Below are positions 21,447-34,870 of a DNA stretch of 64,000 nt, piece by piece. The stretch is taken from contig JAJEKV010000072.1 in NCBI GenBank assembly GCA_021234155.1, positions 5,061,620 through 5,125,619 of the forward strand, in the 5' to 3' direction. Each line of letters starts with the position of its first letter. Position 1 is the stretch's first letter. This DNA is from Isoetes taiwanensis. Taxonomy: Eukaryota; Streptophyta; Lycopodiopsida; Isoetales; Isoetaceae. A program made the translations under genes and the position numbers. The notes under the pieces were generated by a model that saw only the letters and a program-made list of their open reading frames with translations, had not been told where the DNA came from and searched no databases.

Positions 21447-24400
21447 TTAAAAGTATGTAGGTTTCTCCTCTGGATATGGAATTAGGGGCTCTATGACCCA
21501 GTTTCGGTTGCTGTTATCAGACTGCTCATATAATCGTAACAGATGTGTGTGGAACTGCTTCAGACTACTTCTGTGGCCAACACTAATAATGGAACTATCC
21601 ATGGCCTGCACTTCTTTGTACAAAATGGTCTGCAGATACAAGCCCAAACATATATAAAGAATTGTATTTGGTAATATATGGAACTACAAGCCAACTATGA
21701 CTTACCTCACTCTCTTCATCAAGGGCACTAGTTGCTTCATCTAGGAGGACCAGCCTTGGACTGGAAAGCAACAATCGTGCAAATGCAATGCGTTGTTGTT
21801 CTCCTAAGGAAAGCACGTTGGACCAGGCAACTCTGGAATCCAGTTGAGACGTTAAATGGCTCAGCTGCACTCTTTCCAGAATCTCGATCAACTTAATATC
21901 AGTAGGCTGGCTCCTGCTTTCATCAACTGACTTGCTCTCAGCCCACATCCCTGGTATGTACTGCATCGCTGAAACATAGATTTTTGTTATTTTCTTACTG
22001 ACCTTCAAAATGCTATGCTGTCATGTAAAAGTAGAATACCAGCATTGGTAGAGTTTTCACCATCTCCTTTATTGACGCTCCAGGTGGGATACAACAGCTG
22101 TTCACGTAGTGATCCTAATACCATATACGGCCTTTGTGGCAAAAAGAAAATTTCTTTCCCTTTCAAGTAATTTGTCAAATTTTCCTCCGATTGCAAAATT
22201 GACCCATTGTTATTGTTTCCAATTTCTCGTAGGTATCGCCTGATTATGCCACTTCCTGAGCGCCATAATCCAGCAATTGCTCTTAAAAGTGACGTCTTAC
22301 CAGTTCCACTGGAACCCATTATCTGTAACAATCAAATTGTTTTCAAAATTAGTTCAATCTTCACACTCCAAGATGTACAGAAGACTCACCAGCAAATGTT
22401 CTCCTTCATGGAAAGTTAGAGACAAATCCTCCACCAACGTTGTCATGCCTCGTGGTGTTTTTAAAGTCAAGTTCTCAATTTGCAAAAGACATACACGACG
22501 CTGGTCATTACCAGATATTGATGGAGTACCAATGTCGACAAGAGAGATGTAGCTACCCCTGGATTGTCCGCTATTATTTCCAGACTCAAGTGAGGACCCC
22601 GAGGCACCTTGATTGGTTTGAGCATCGAAAGTACATCACTGAACTCGCCTATAAAACATATGAATATTTTAGAATATCTTTCTCTATCATAGTACATCCA
22701 ACGGGGATAGGAGAATAGACAAACTCTGCGTATAACAGATGATGCATTACATAAAATGGCTAAATGGTGCAGCCAATGAGGAATGAAATTGAAGTACTTG
22801 CTTGCTTCCATATCATAAAATTTGGAGTGCTAAAATCATAAGAACTATGAAATGAGGAGTATGATAATGGTAACATGATCATGTTTTCAATCAGTTTCTA
22901 TGCTTGAAATGTCCTAGTTCAGATGGGAGAATGGAAAGTGGACCTGTCGGAAACTAGGCAGATGGATACATTGATGATATTTACATGCTATGATAAAAGA
23001 AGAAGTAAAAAGTGCAAAGATGATATATAGAAAGTTAGGACAAGCAACAGAAATTTACCTAAACGATCAATTACTGCCGAAAATGAACTGAGAGACTGAA
23101 ACTGAAATATAATGATTGAAAAATCATTTAAGATGTGGTTGAAAGCAGAAAAGGATTGGTTAATAACTCCGAATTCAATCTTCCCAGAAAAGTATAGAGG
23201 TGCCACCACAGCTGCTGGTAACAATTGTATAAGGTAACGATATCCACTTTGGAAAAACTCTAAATTTCTTGAAGCTATAAGAAGTTGCTGTAATGTCATA
23301 TTGAAAAATAGGCTAAGGAACTCAGTAGCTTGGTTTAAAATGGATAACAATATATAAAATGCAATAAAAGCATGATAATCTAGATACAACTATCACTACA
23401 GACTTGCTACCTTGGTTAACATGCAAATGCAACAAAACTAGAACTGGTAAGCTAGAACACCTATGTCGTACACATAAACCATCAATTTAAGGGTAATTCT
23501 CATTCTTTCTGAAACTAGATAAAGGATGCCATAAAGTGTAATTAAAAAAAATCAAACATGTTCTTTAGATATCCAAATAAAATATGAAGCCCATTTCATT
23601 GTCAACTCAACCTATGTCAGATATAATGAGGATTAAGGCTGTAAATGCACTTTGTTAATTCCCATCACATATTCATTTAGATGCGACATTCAAAGAGGAG
23701 ATTATCACCAGAGAAGGGCTCCTACAGTATAGTTGTCAAATGTCAGCTTAAAAGCTTGAAGGAGAAGCTGCATCTCATTGCTCTCACCCTCATAAAATGC
23801 AATGGACTCCGACATTTTCTCATCTTGAGGACTAGTCCATAGCGGAAATCGCTTCGTTTCTCCTGTAGAAAATTTAAATTGACTAGACCCTGCACCATCC
23901 AAAAACAATTTACTCATCAGAGTTCGTGTTTAAAGACAACTGAGTAATCATAGCAGTGGTGAAAATGACATCATTTATAGCACCTAATCACAGCTAGAGT
24001 ATACATGTTCATACTATACCTTTCCAAGACCAACGCTATCGCTGTTCCACCAAGTGCATAGACAACCAAGACACCAAATAAGGGAGGATATATTCCATAA
24101 AGAATTCCACTAAAAGAAATGAGATCAATTGCAGCATTGATTAACGCCAGACCAAATCCCAAAGCATTCCCAGTGAATGCATTGAGGTCATCAACAATAC
24201 GCTGATCAGGGTTGTCCACTAACGACTCCGATTGAATATAATAATATGTCCGATCTTTAAGAAATCTCCAAGTATTGGTTTGTCATCCATGTTCTCCATC
24301 GCAGTGATAGAACATCCTTGACGTAATCTCGAAAAACAAATACCTAAAAGATTGTTTAATTTAAGCACCAAAGGATTACAGATGAGGATGAAGCTTTATA

Positions 24401-25160
24401 AACAACTTACTGGAATTCCACCAGCAAATGCCCCAAGTAATATAACAGCTGCCTTGTAAAAGCATCTTGATCCTTGCCTAAGAAACAGAAATAAGAATTT
24501 CAGACACCGCAATTGAAATGTATTATTCATGTCAGAGGGACTTGCATACTTGCAAGCGCATTATAGAAGTCTCTTCCAAGGAAATTAAAGCCAACACTAA
24601 TCCCTGTGGTTGCAAGAGTGAGAGCAAATACGCCAGCAAGGCGAAGTCTTGCTTGAAGCTTATCTTCTGAGCTCCAATAGGGAATGGCAACTTGCCAAAA
24701 TCTCCTCAACAGAACTTGCAAATCAGAACCCACTCTCTGGCTACCCAAAGAAAACTTATCAGGCACAACCATAATTTGCAGAGCTAAGAAACGAATCATG
24801 AGGAAGGACAGAGTACCTCTTGCTCAGACGGAGGCAAAGAGGCTATATCGATATCCCTCAATGCCAGCAAAGTCGCCACCTGCCATCTTCGTTAAGGGCT
24901 CTGGTCTTACTAATATGACAGGGTGGGCAACAACTTACAAAATTTGTACTTAAGCCTCGCCTTCTCCGTGTATGGATATTAAAACTCACGACGCCATAAC
25001 TGAGTTGAGTCTCTGAAACTGAAATTGAATGAAGAGAAAGACAAGGAACGAGCTCTAAAGGCAAACCGGTTGCCATAGCCAAGTCTTTCTCTGCTCCATC
25101 TGTTCCTAACGTGCTTATCATTTGAGGGTGAAGATGGAGAGAGCGAAGCCTGGGCTTCAT
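21447..25160 (-). CDS. ABCD2: ABC transporter D family member 2-like, plastid half-transporter (10 exons)
   Basis: Exon model on the minus strand: 24,939-25,160, 24,550-24,736, 24,411-24,477, 24,020-24,343, 23,726-23,889, 23,059-23,287, 22,391-22,648, 22,040-22,322, 21,706-21,968 and 21,447-21,629. It totals about 2.18 kb, about 726 residues, close to the roughly 700 of plant ABCD2. Exon 1 is rich in Ser and Arg, as expected for a plastid transit peptide. The ABC_membrane_2 region spans exons 2-6 ([32 protein letters not shown]). The nucleotide-binding domain shows Walker [11 protein letters not shown]-loop [14 protein letters not shown], signature LSLGEQQR, Walker [14 protein letters not shown] and H-loop SVGHRS. 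It should dimerise in a plastid membrane; the substrate is not established. Small shifts near 24,433, 24,268, 23,815 and 22,600 break the frame without loss of codon identity and are probably sequence errors. The exon 2 start is uncertain. Confidence 0.9.
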
Positions 25161-26339
25161 CAGGGCCGTCTATTATTGCGAAGCCATGTGGCGACCAAAA
25201 AACCACTGGTTTCTGAAATTTTGTTATTTTTTACACTCAAATTTTGTTAATTTGGATTCTTAGAATAATAAGACAGTAGCCATAAAATCATGCAACTTGT
25301 TGAATTTCAACACAACTAAAAGGTGTTGGTGTGTTCTACCTAATACTTCAGCTTTATCCTAAGGGGGTTAAGTATATTCCTTACTTCTGTTCTGGGTTTG
25401 ACACAGTCTCATGCTATTCTAGTACTAACCATGCCACTTTAAAAAGGCAAAATTTTGGAAGGTAGAAAATGTAATTAGCCTCAATCTTTCATGCAAATAT
25501 GAGGCACTTATTTATGTATACTCCTAGGACCAAGTAAAATTAATCAACAGATCAAAAGAAACGGAAAAAATAGGCAGTAAAATCCATGAACAGATGGTGA
25601 GGCCGATTCTTGGATTGAATGTATGCAACATGGTAGAGCAGCACTAATCAAAATATCAGAATCTGGTCTACCTCAATTTGGAACCCAAGGGTGTTTTTGT
25701 TATGTAACGATTATCCCCAGAACAAAAAATTAATTCATCGTATAAGATCAATAAATGGTACTAAAATACCCTATATATTTTTGTCATTTTCAACTCACAA
25801 ATGATAGTATGATATTAAACACAGTGGTATATACAATAGGCGGAATAAACATGCCTACAACAGCCCTGGAAGACAAAGGAGAGCTATATTTTGAATAGTC
25901 ATGTTTAATTTTGTTAAAGTCATCATCAATTACAATATAATATGCATCGAAGCCCGTGTAATAAAATTTTACATAATAGATTACATAAGCCAACAATCAG
26001 TATCATAGTTGGACTTTGAAGTGATGCCAATAAATAAAAATTGTGAGTCCATCAATAATAATCCAGCATGGACAGAGCTCCACCCAGAGAGCTTAATGAT
26101 GGTATAAACCATATGATCAGAAATGGGAGGGGCTTACCAGCCCACAATTTCAATAAATGCAATATCAATTTGAAATCCTTGTACATTGAAACACTTTGGT
26201 GAAGGCCAATAGACCCTGAGAGATTGAAATCCAGATCTCAAGATATCTAACCCTTGTTATTTAAAATACAGCTGAAGTTGCAGAAGCATCATCTTGTAGT
26301 ACAATCCATCCTTCAAAGGTTATAATATACATGGCCAGA
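25161..26339. other. Intergenic region between two minus-strand genes
   Basis: Contains the promoter of the ABCD2-like gene and the 3' flank of the NPGR-like gene. The only open frame above 60 residues (25,790-25,996, minus) has no supporting features. No repeat or RNA was seen. Confidence 0.5.
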
Positions 26340-29300
26340 TTACCCAAGTGTACTGAACATTTCCCCGGGAGCTGATTGTTCCAGTAAGAATGCTGCTTGA
26401 AAACATTCAGAAGCGTCAGATAACCGACCTTCTTCTTCATGCAGGATTCCTAGGTGATACCAAGCGGCGTGGTTTTTTGGTTCAGAATGTAGAGCATCAG
26501 TCAACAAGCTTCGTACCACGGGCAAGTATTTCTTGCCACACCTTCTTAGAATAGCACCCAAGGAGACTTTGCTTTGAACGTGCTCAGGATCAAGAGTAAG
26601 TGCACTATTATAGGCAGAAATTGCCTCGTTATCTTGTCCACGGGCTTCATGGAGAATACCCGAAATGACAGTAAATCACCGCTTCAGAAATAAATAAAAG
26701 AATGACCATGCCCAACTGAACTTAAGGGATAAAACTCCAGCTTTAATAATGGCACATTTTCAGACCCTCCAAAAACGTTTGAATATATGCAGCATCATAA
26801 TGCTAGATGCAAAATATCTTTTGCAACGAAGCAATCTGCTCTAAGTTGTGAAACTATGCCTTGTATTGATTGAACATAAAAAGAATCCATAATTTTATAA
26901 GGCAGATAAAAATAAGGATAGCCATCCTACTAACGGAAGAGAACCAATAAAAGCTATATTTATACTAATTTGAACATAAAAGAATCCATAATTTTATAAG
27001 GCAGGTAAAATAAGGATAGCGATCCTACTACTTGGAGAGAGAACCAATAAAAGCTATATTTATACCCACTGGTTCCATCATATCCACTGTTAACATAATT
27101 TGGCCAAGATGCCATACAATTAGATTTCTCGATAAAGGCAAGGATAATGCGATTATTGAACTCTCCACGTACCTCTTGCATGCCAAGTTGCAGCTGAACA
27201 TGGTTTGGAAATTTGAGCCTTTTCCTAAACAAACTTCTGCATCATGCCATTGGAGAAACGGAAGTATAAACGCCGGCGTGATCCCGCAAACTTCCTCTTC
27301 CAAACACGTGTATCTTCAGCCTGCAACATAAATAAAGTGTGCTTAACAATCTGAACCATGGAAGCATGGCATCAATTTTTGCTTCAGATAATGCTGCTTT
27401 CCCCTATGCATAAAAGGACATCAATTACAGTCGTTCATATTTTATCTCTTGGAGATATTGTACTAGCTCAATATGATCATATTCATGTGCTTCATTGATC
27501 AAAATTGCCAAAACAAATTATAAAGTTACCAATCTATATAGAATACCTTGCATTTCCAATTCCCTGTGCTAAAGCTCTTCCTTTGTGCCTGGACTAAGGC
27601 AAGAAGTAACATAAATGTCTTAATTGCAGCTGCTTTCTGTTTGATTTTTGAGCAACATGCAACTTTTGCTTCTTGTCCGTAGGCAAGGATCCCCTCTCCC
27701 CACTTCCCTGTTTCACCAAGAGCAGCATTGATATTGACCTCTGCCTCTGCAAACCTTTTTTCTGTGCAGACAAAACTAAAAACAAGGAACCCCATGCCTA
27801 ATTACTGCACCACTACTCAATTCAAGTAAAATTTCTTTTGCACAGTCCATTGATGCACTCAAAGTTCATAAATTTGCATACAAAGCCCCAGGTCAAAATA
27901 TAATGTGAGGATCCCTCGCTCTAGATGTGCTGCTTCCTGCAGTTCTTTCCAATGCCTTAGATTCTAAAAATGGTCCGCATTTGTGTCAGATAATGCAGTA
28001 TTAGCTTTTTTACTCAAAAGCAACACACCCAAGACATGATCTCATTTCGACCTTTTAAGCACTGTTTTCTCCAGTGGCATTTTCAAGGCTTTTGTGCATG
28101 TCGCGGCCCCCCGTGTGCATCATTTTCCATCTTCTGTGCATATTTTGCAGCCAAAGAAGATGCCACCATCATTAGGTTTCTCAACATGGTTCAAAGTACC
28201 TTTAGCAGCAGGTTCAAAGCTTTTTGTTCTGTTTTGCTCCCACTGTAACAACATAATGCAAGGTTATACCATCGGTCAGCTCTTTTGATTGTACCAGGAA
28301 GGAGCTCCTCAAACTGTTGGGCCAATGCTTGTGGTTGACACAGATGGACAATGCATAGCATAGATGTTCCATGATTGTATAGTCCCAGGAAACCCACGCG
28401 AAAGTAGTCTTTCTTAAAAGTATTAACAACAACAAGCCTCCTCAATATTGCTCTTTGGAACAAATGCACCTTCAAACTGGGCTGCTAGGCTCGGCCCTGC
28501 TTCCACACCAGCATAAAGCAAAAGCACTGCAAAATTCTTTTGAATACGTCCAGAACATTCAGAATCAGATTCCATGGTTGAGTAGTGTCAGCCTATATGC
28601 AGCATTCGCCCGTGATATAGGCCAGCTTCCTTTATAAAGCTCATTAAGTTCCATGGATTTGTTGACAGTATCTTGAAGCTTGGTATCACCCAATGCATCT
28701 GGAACGCCATAAGGTAGTGCAGACTCAATTGTGTCTAAAATACTCTTGCATTCTAAAGCAGCTTCTGTAAAAAATTAGCATAAAGAGCACACATACCGTA
28801 AGAAAGAAGTGCTTGAGCTGAACTGTAAAATAATTAGGAAGCATGTACTTAACTACTGACCCTTCAAACGAGCAAGTTTGAAGAGACTGGCTTTCAAGTA
28901 TATAGCTTCAAGTAGTAAACTGGCAGCATGTAAAGAGATATTGCTGGCCTACTTCTGCTGGTGATTGGCAACGATGGCGCCCCTTTTTCAGCTAAAGAGA
29001 ATTCATTCTTGGTATGATTGCACTTATATCAATGCCATCAAAACTTGCAAAGCAGCTTCCACATTGCCCTTTGATACTCCAATCTACCCAAAGGGCCCGT
29101 GCTTCCCTGCATGGTCAAAAACAATATTTTTCATGCTCCTGTCATAGTATAGGGCCATAATTTCACCTCTAATGCTTCTCATCATAGTATAAAAGATGTC
29201 AGGAATAGGTAATCAAGCAGCAAAACTTTACATCGGAAATGGTATGCCCTACCTCGTAATTTAAAGACAGAGCTTCCCGAAGTGATGATTCTGCTTCCCT

Positions 29301-29448
29301 CAATGTTGCCCTCGTCCAGTTTAACTTCGCCTTCAATGGTCTTTGCAGACAGCCCACTTGCAGACATGTCCATCCCTCCCCATTGCATCTGGGGACGCAA
29401 GGCTTTCCTCAGAAACATGAACTGCTCCCTTGAACAGTGGCACATCAT
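26340..29448 (-). CDS. NPGR1: NPG1-related TPR protein (NPGR family), 5 exons, several indels
   Basis: Exon model: 29,253-29,448, 28,861-29,106, 27,547-28,764, 27,173-27,320 and 26,340-26,660, in total about 2.13 kb, about 709 residues, matching the roughly 700 of the family. The start MMCHCSREQF fits the conserved NPGR N-terminus. Family landmarks follow in order: KLDEGNIE; RLEYQ then VEAALQVFDGIDIS; ECKSILDTIESALPYGVPD; VLLLYAGVEAG; FVPKSNIEEA; QFEELLPG; AEVNINAALGETGKW; LLALVQAQRKSF; QWHDAEVCL; and a final TPR (HAAWYHLGILHEEEGR, ASECFQAAFLLEQSAP). In Arabidopsis the family consists of calmodulin-binding TPR proteins, NPG1 being needed for pollen germination. At least six one- or two-base shifts interrupt the frame (for example near 29,300, 29,075, 28,990, 28,560 and 27,260), but codons between them are conserved. 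The last 3' splice site reads TTTCGG instead of TTTCAG. NPGR1 is the closest paralogue I can judge. Confidence 0.88.
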
Positions 29449-30130
29449 CTTGACTATTAGACTATTTCAACCCTGACCCCTTGAGAAAAGGTTCTCTCTA
29501 GCTTAGAGAATATCGGACTTTCCGTCACGGTCTTTAGACGCAGCTACTATGGCTGAAACAGATATACCATTCAGCTCCAAAACGGCCTGATCTTCTACAT
29601 CATACGCCTAAATGGAGAATGCATAACAACCAAACCCTCAATGCGAAAACTGATAATCCGCAAAGGCAATTTGTCAGATCTCTGGCCCCATTTGCGACTT
29701 GGAGAATTGAAGTTTGAATATAAGAATGAGAAACTGCAGATGAGAGAAGAAATATGCAGCAAGCAGGATGCCTCAAAAGGGGCCACTTTGGATTTTTCCT
29801 TTTTGGGTTTGGGTTACCTGGTAAACTCCATAGCTGAAAGAAGGTACAAGCCATCAGGATGGCCAAAAGGGCAGCATGATCCGGCGATCGTTCGCCATAG
29901 CCATCGATATGAAGCTCTGTCATTTCCTCTGTTCTCTCTCTAAAGGTATTGTTCTCTACGTCTATTTTCTCTCTCCTTGACGGCGTTAAAGCCGACTAAC
30001 GGTGACCACCGTTTCCGCTTAGGTCGTTAGTGGCCCCATATATATGCCTAGAAGGTTAGAACTATAGATATCCTCTATAGGGTCACCCTCAATGGATGCA
30101 TCCTCTTCTTCAGCTCTTTCTCAGTGTCCC
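29449..30130 (-). promoter_or_regulatory. 5' UTR and promoter region of the NPGR-like gene
   Basis: Lies upstream of the ATG at 29,446-29,448 on the minus strand. A C/T-rich tract (near 29,925-29,980) would give a GA-rich leader on the plus strand. The open frames here on both strands are not supported. No single TATA box is convincing. Confidence 0.35.
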
Positions 30131-33100
30131 TCTTCTTCTTCTAAATGACCTACGCGCCTATAGTGGTCCTCGAACGCGGAATCTCCATGTTCTCAATATC
30201 TCCCCTGTTGCCTATTCGTCTCAGCGGCACCCAAGTCTCGAACATCCCCAAAGATTCTAAGTAATGCTTCTCTGGTGTGACCTATTGCACCTGTCGTAAC
30301 GGCCTTCCTATAATGTCAATTCAACTTCTAGCTTATTCACTTTGCAGATTGGAATTGACAAAAGGTTTACAATGTTGTCACTGAGCAAATCTCAGACAAA
30401 ACTAAAGGGGTTAAAATCTTAGGCATCTTTTGACTAATAGAAAAACAATTACTCTGCAAATGTGTCACAGCTAGCTGCCTCCCACTTCTGTTTCTAAATT
30501 CAACCCTTTGGCCCTCTTTGCAATCATCTGTTCACATTTGATTGTGTATATAATAATGTATGGTATACATTGCGTGTGACATAAATATATTTTATGTTTT
30601 AGACACGGCATATGTTTGTCTCCTTCTCCTGAACAATTGGGATACAATTTCGATCCACTATTTTCTCACATGTGTAAATTGCATAGGGACCATAGATTGC
30701 ACGTGCACTTTCTTACTTCAAAACACAAATGAAAATGACCAATAATGAAAGACAATGTAATGCCTATATGATTAAGGACTCGCATGTTTATGTTTTATTA
30801 CAGTTTACTGCTAGCATTAAGACTCGACCCACTGCCTTTCCCCTTAGTTTATATTGTTGATGCGACATTTTGATAGATTTAATACTGCTTGGGTGATGCA
30901 TAATAAGTCAATTAGTTATTCCTTCTTCTAAACAAGCACAAAATGGTCTATACAAGATAGAAGCAAGTAATTTTGCATCAGTGGGAAGAATAATCCACGA
31001 AGCTATCCTATTTGATGCAATCATGCATAGGTCATCATCATTCTCATTAGCCATCCAAAGCATAATTTATGTGTTCCTTACAAAATTGAAGGACCAACAA
31101 GGCATATAACACATAGGCCATTTGGTGGAGAGATGGACGATAAAAGTCAATCCTCGTTCAATTTAATTTCATAAAACACCTATGCCAAAAAATATCTTTT
31201 GCTATCCGAATGCAACCCTAGGTAATCCCTCAATTGAGCAAGTTTAGTTATTGCCTCACGAGCAATATAAAAGACTATCTAGCTCGCAAGTCCTTATCTC
31301 GAGGAATGGCGTCCGGGCAAGACATGTTAGTGGTGAGACATGTCCTAACACGATCGAAGGACCTTTCCATGCATATAACTGAAGCGTGAACATCTTGAAA
31401 TGTACCTTTATCGATAATTGCATTCCCATACTAATTAGCAGTAGTTGATACGGTGCTTTTTTAAGATGTGGTTTTTTTTTTTTTAGGTGGTGTTTTTTAA
31501 AATGTGGTTTTCTATGGTTTTCTAAGAATCCATGTACATTATTAAAGTTGTACATGTCCTATTTCGTCCTTGACATGCAATAGATTGTACTATTATATAT
31601 GTCACTACAACCTCATGGCATGTACATATAGCCTTTCATGTACGAGTACGGTCAATACGGACTCACGAAGAAAGGGGCTAGCGAAAGCCCATGTGGGGGC
31701 TTCAACTTTTAGATGAACTATTGAATCTTTAATTCCCATAGGATACTTCTATTGAGGAAGGGATAGCAATAAGCGCAAGTACAGCATATAAGTCTGTAAA
31801 CTTCTTGGCTAAGTTGGACTTAGCCGAGAAAATGGGACCTCGTATAGACACCTTGTACTTCTTGCTAATAGAACCCAAAGTTTCCCGGGGATTTATGGGG
31901 CCCGCTTTCTAGATCTTCTTCAATATGAACCGGGAAGACATCACGGTCTCCGGATAGGATGGGTTGTGCCATCCAAGCTTTTGTCATTAGTCTTTTCGGA
32001 TGAATGATGTACTTAAAAAATGAAACTAAGCGGCTCAATTCATAATCCTATAGAGCGGTAGACATTTTCTTTGCATGAGACTGATGGGAAGAATTCTCCC
32101 AAAGATATAGCGGTGGAGGAAAGCTGACCTAGAAAAGTCAAAGGGCATCATTATTTGGCGCAATCATCTTTCATTGATTTAGGATCTGGAGTGCATCTTA
32201 ACGAGAAATGTTGATGTTGTTTTGCACTAAAGTTCGAGGGGTATATAGTAGCCTAGTGATCTAATTCAGGCAAGAAATAAAGATTTATAGGTAAGTATTC
32301 GAGGACATTTATAAGGTACCCTCCAAAATATTTTTATGTCCTATTTTAGGACTGCCCCTCAGCGACCACTCACTCATGTGGGTTTTAGGCATATCCCAGG
32401 CATATCTTTGGAATATGCCTAAAGATATGCCAAAACCGCTCCAAACTTATTGTTATACATGAATCGGTCCTTGATGTTCTTTGGAGGCCAAGCGATGTGG
32501 AAAGCCCCGGATAATCGCATTGCCGCCTCTGAACTTAGCGAGAGGATTAATATGTAGCAAAATAACGAGGGGTTCAGGCGATTTGATGTGGATGTAAAAA
32601 TAACAATTCTTGAAATCAGACCATATATCCCTAAAATAATTGAATGGGTTGTTATAAAAAAACATAGATTCATGATAAAAATAATTACATTAGCTCATCG
32701 GGTACATTGGTTAAGTAGTCTTATTAGAACATTATGATAAATTTTGGTAGAGGGATTCGAGGGCCAGGTATTTTATATTCTAAAATGTTACTAGGCAAAG
32801 CATTATAGAATTCGATATTCCCTTAAAACCTTAGGTGGAATCATGCATGCCATCCTGAAAAAGCTCTTGCTGACCATCGTCTAGCTATTTGTAGCTATGT
32901 GAACCACGCTAGAACAAGCTAGATTGACACCACGAAGAAATTGGCTTAGAAAAGGCGGTTGCCAATAAATAAGCTTGAAGGAAGTGAGAAAAAAATGAAC
33001 TTAAGTGATGTGACTATATTGTGCTATGATTTCAAATTGAAATCGACAATGCGTCTAGCCGAGAGAACTATCAATTTGCTTAAAAAGGCTTGATGGCAAT

Positions 33101-34155
33101 ATTGCACCATTTATTGTGTGTGTTGGAAATTAGTGACAACAAAACCCGTGGCAAAAAGTAGAGGAAGAACCTGGAAAGACTCAAGGCCAAACTAATTTTG
33201 CATCAAAAACATCTTGTATATTCATATAAGTTATGTACATGTACATGACATCACGGATCCTATCTACATCACTCCTCAATTTTTTACAAAAGGACCATAG
33301 TCTTAGGGTTTCCGGGCCTAGTGGTTAGTCCACTGTGAATATGAAGATTTTATCTTCAAATTTTGAGAAGGATCTAACATCAATTAGGATTTTACTTCAT
33401 TTTTTTGTTAAATATTTTATCCTTGAAGGGGATTGCAAGAACATGCCATGTGTCGCTTGCATCGTATATCCTAAAAGGGATGTTGGCTAGTGCTATGGCA
33501 AAAATACACCTTCCTTCCTTAGTTTCCTTCCTTCGGTCTAAAATATAGTGAAAGAACACTCTATTTGCTAATAAGGGTGTCACTTTAAAAGGCACTATCT
33601 TCGTTGCACAAAAATCTAGTCATTTGGGCCATGTCAAAGGATTTAAAATAAATTTCATGCAACCTTTTTGGGGTCATCATTTTAAGTTTTTCTAAAAGAT
33701 CACCTTCAAGGCCTCATGTATATTCTTGTTCCTCATAGGAGTTGTCTCAGTTTAATGCTTCTTTCTTTTTTGAAAACCCTACCATGCTCAATCCATTGAT
33801 TTCTAGCTTGCCTCAATTGCATGGATTAATATGGCATGAGATAAGAATATAAACTATAAGTTAATACCATATAGATCTCCATTTCACGCAGCGTAGAGCG
33901 AGTATCAAAACAAGAAAATAAAAAACCCAGGCATGTAGATGCGCATTAACTAATGTTGGATCATAGCCCTCACGACAATAGTAGTTGATTATATTGTAGA
34001 ATAAGAAACAAAGATACTTACGAGTTGTATTGTACCACCCTTGCAATTGTGTTCAAGTCTGCACTTATTGTATTCAGTGCAAGTTGAGGTGTGTAATGAC
34101 TAAGGATTGACATTGCCTATAACTGAAGTGCTCCATGTACTCCTTGGCACCTATC
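30131..34155. other. 4 kb with no confident gene
   Basis: AT-rich, probably old repeat sequence. One minus-strand stretch near 31,725-31,880 reads openly (SISKKYKVSIRGPIFSAKS, then LAKKFTDLYAVLALIA), but its flanks are broken and I do not recognise it. A minus-strand frame of 84 residues at 32,419-32,673 and one of 67 at 33,392-33,595 look like chance. No RNA gene was seen. Confidence 0.4.
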
Positions 34156-34870
34156 TTATCCATTTTCTATAAGCCTTATTTGCGAACCGAAGTGCTGCCC
34201 ATCAATGACAATGTAGCGCACCGTGTTGCTCTTCCTTAGGTCATCCCATGTCTTCCATGGGTATGGCTTGTCATTGACTGAGTCCCATGGTAGAACATCT
34301 GCTGGATTTGGTACTATGGTGGGAAATTCAACCATGGACTTCTGTATCCTCAGGGCATGTTTGAGATCAAAGATCCTAGATATGAAAGATGCTCTAGGAG
34401 ATCTTATCAGCTTGTCAATGGCTATCCTTTTTGTTACATCCAAACCAAGTGGATACCATTGCTTGAATTTCATAAGCTTGTCTACAACATCAACCCTGGA
34501 TTTCTTTTCAATATCCGTTTCCTTCACTGGCTTTGGCAAAGGTTACTAGGGGCAAAGTTTTTGAGTCAAGTGCACCGCCACTACCATCGAAACCAGATGA
34601 GCTTGAAGATGGTTTTTTCTGCAAACTTCGTCGGACTGCAGATATTCCTTCACATACAGAATGAACTGTATGGTGTGAGCCTTCAATGGGCCAGCCATAC
34701 TTTGTAACACCGTCTGCTGTCTTATCCATCGGATGTGGTCATCAAGCAAGTATGAAAGGAAGTCACATTCCATCTTCACCAATCGTGAGGGGTTGACCTT
34801 TCTATGACCCCGACCTAAAAAGCGTCTATCAAGTGAATCCAAAAAGAGTAACATAACACTACATTGCAAT
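34156..34870 (-). pseudogene. Broken gene for an unknown protein with a DGQH motif
   Basis: Two minus-strand frames, about 34,729-34,545 and 34,539-34,156, read as one protein after a small shift near 34,540. The first part carries a Ser-rich linker (KKPSSSSSGFDGSGG). The second is helical and ends in VRYIVIDGQHFGSQ shortly before the stop. The strand-plus-DGQH pattern resembles ParB/Srx-type and DGQHR-type domains, where the motif helps form a nucleotide site. This resemblance rests on one short motif and is tentative. In eukaryotes such proteins are often encoded by large DNA transposons. The upstream end and start codon are not defined; the frame above 34,729 is ambiguous. Confidence 0.45.

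Noticed and set aside
24979-25206. Alternative first exon of the ABCD2-like gene starting at 25,206
   Set aside because: That frame ends in a stop before any suitable splice site. The frame from 25,160 leads to GTAAGT and a transit-peptide-like sequence.
28094-28288. Plus-strand frames over the NPGR exon
   Set aside because: They are shadows of the minus-strand TPR coding exon, which has strong family similarity.
33300-33370. tRNA-like sequence (CCTAGTGGTTAGTCC)
   Set aside because: The A-box-like piece has no matching B-box at the right distance and no cloverleaf can be drawn.
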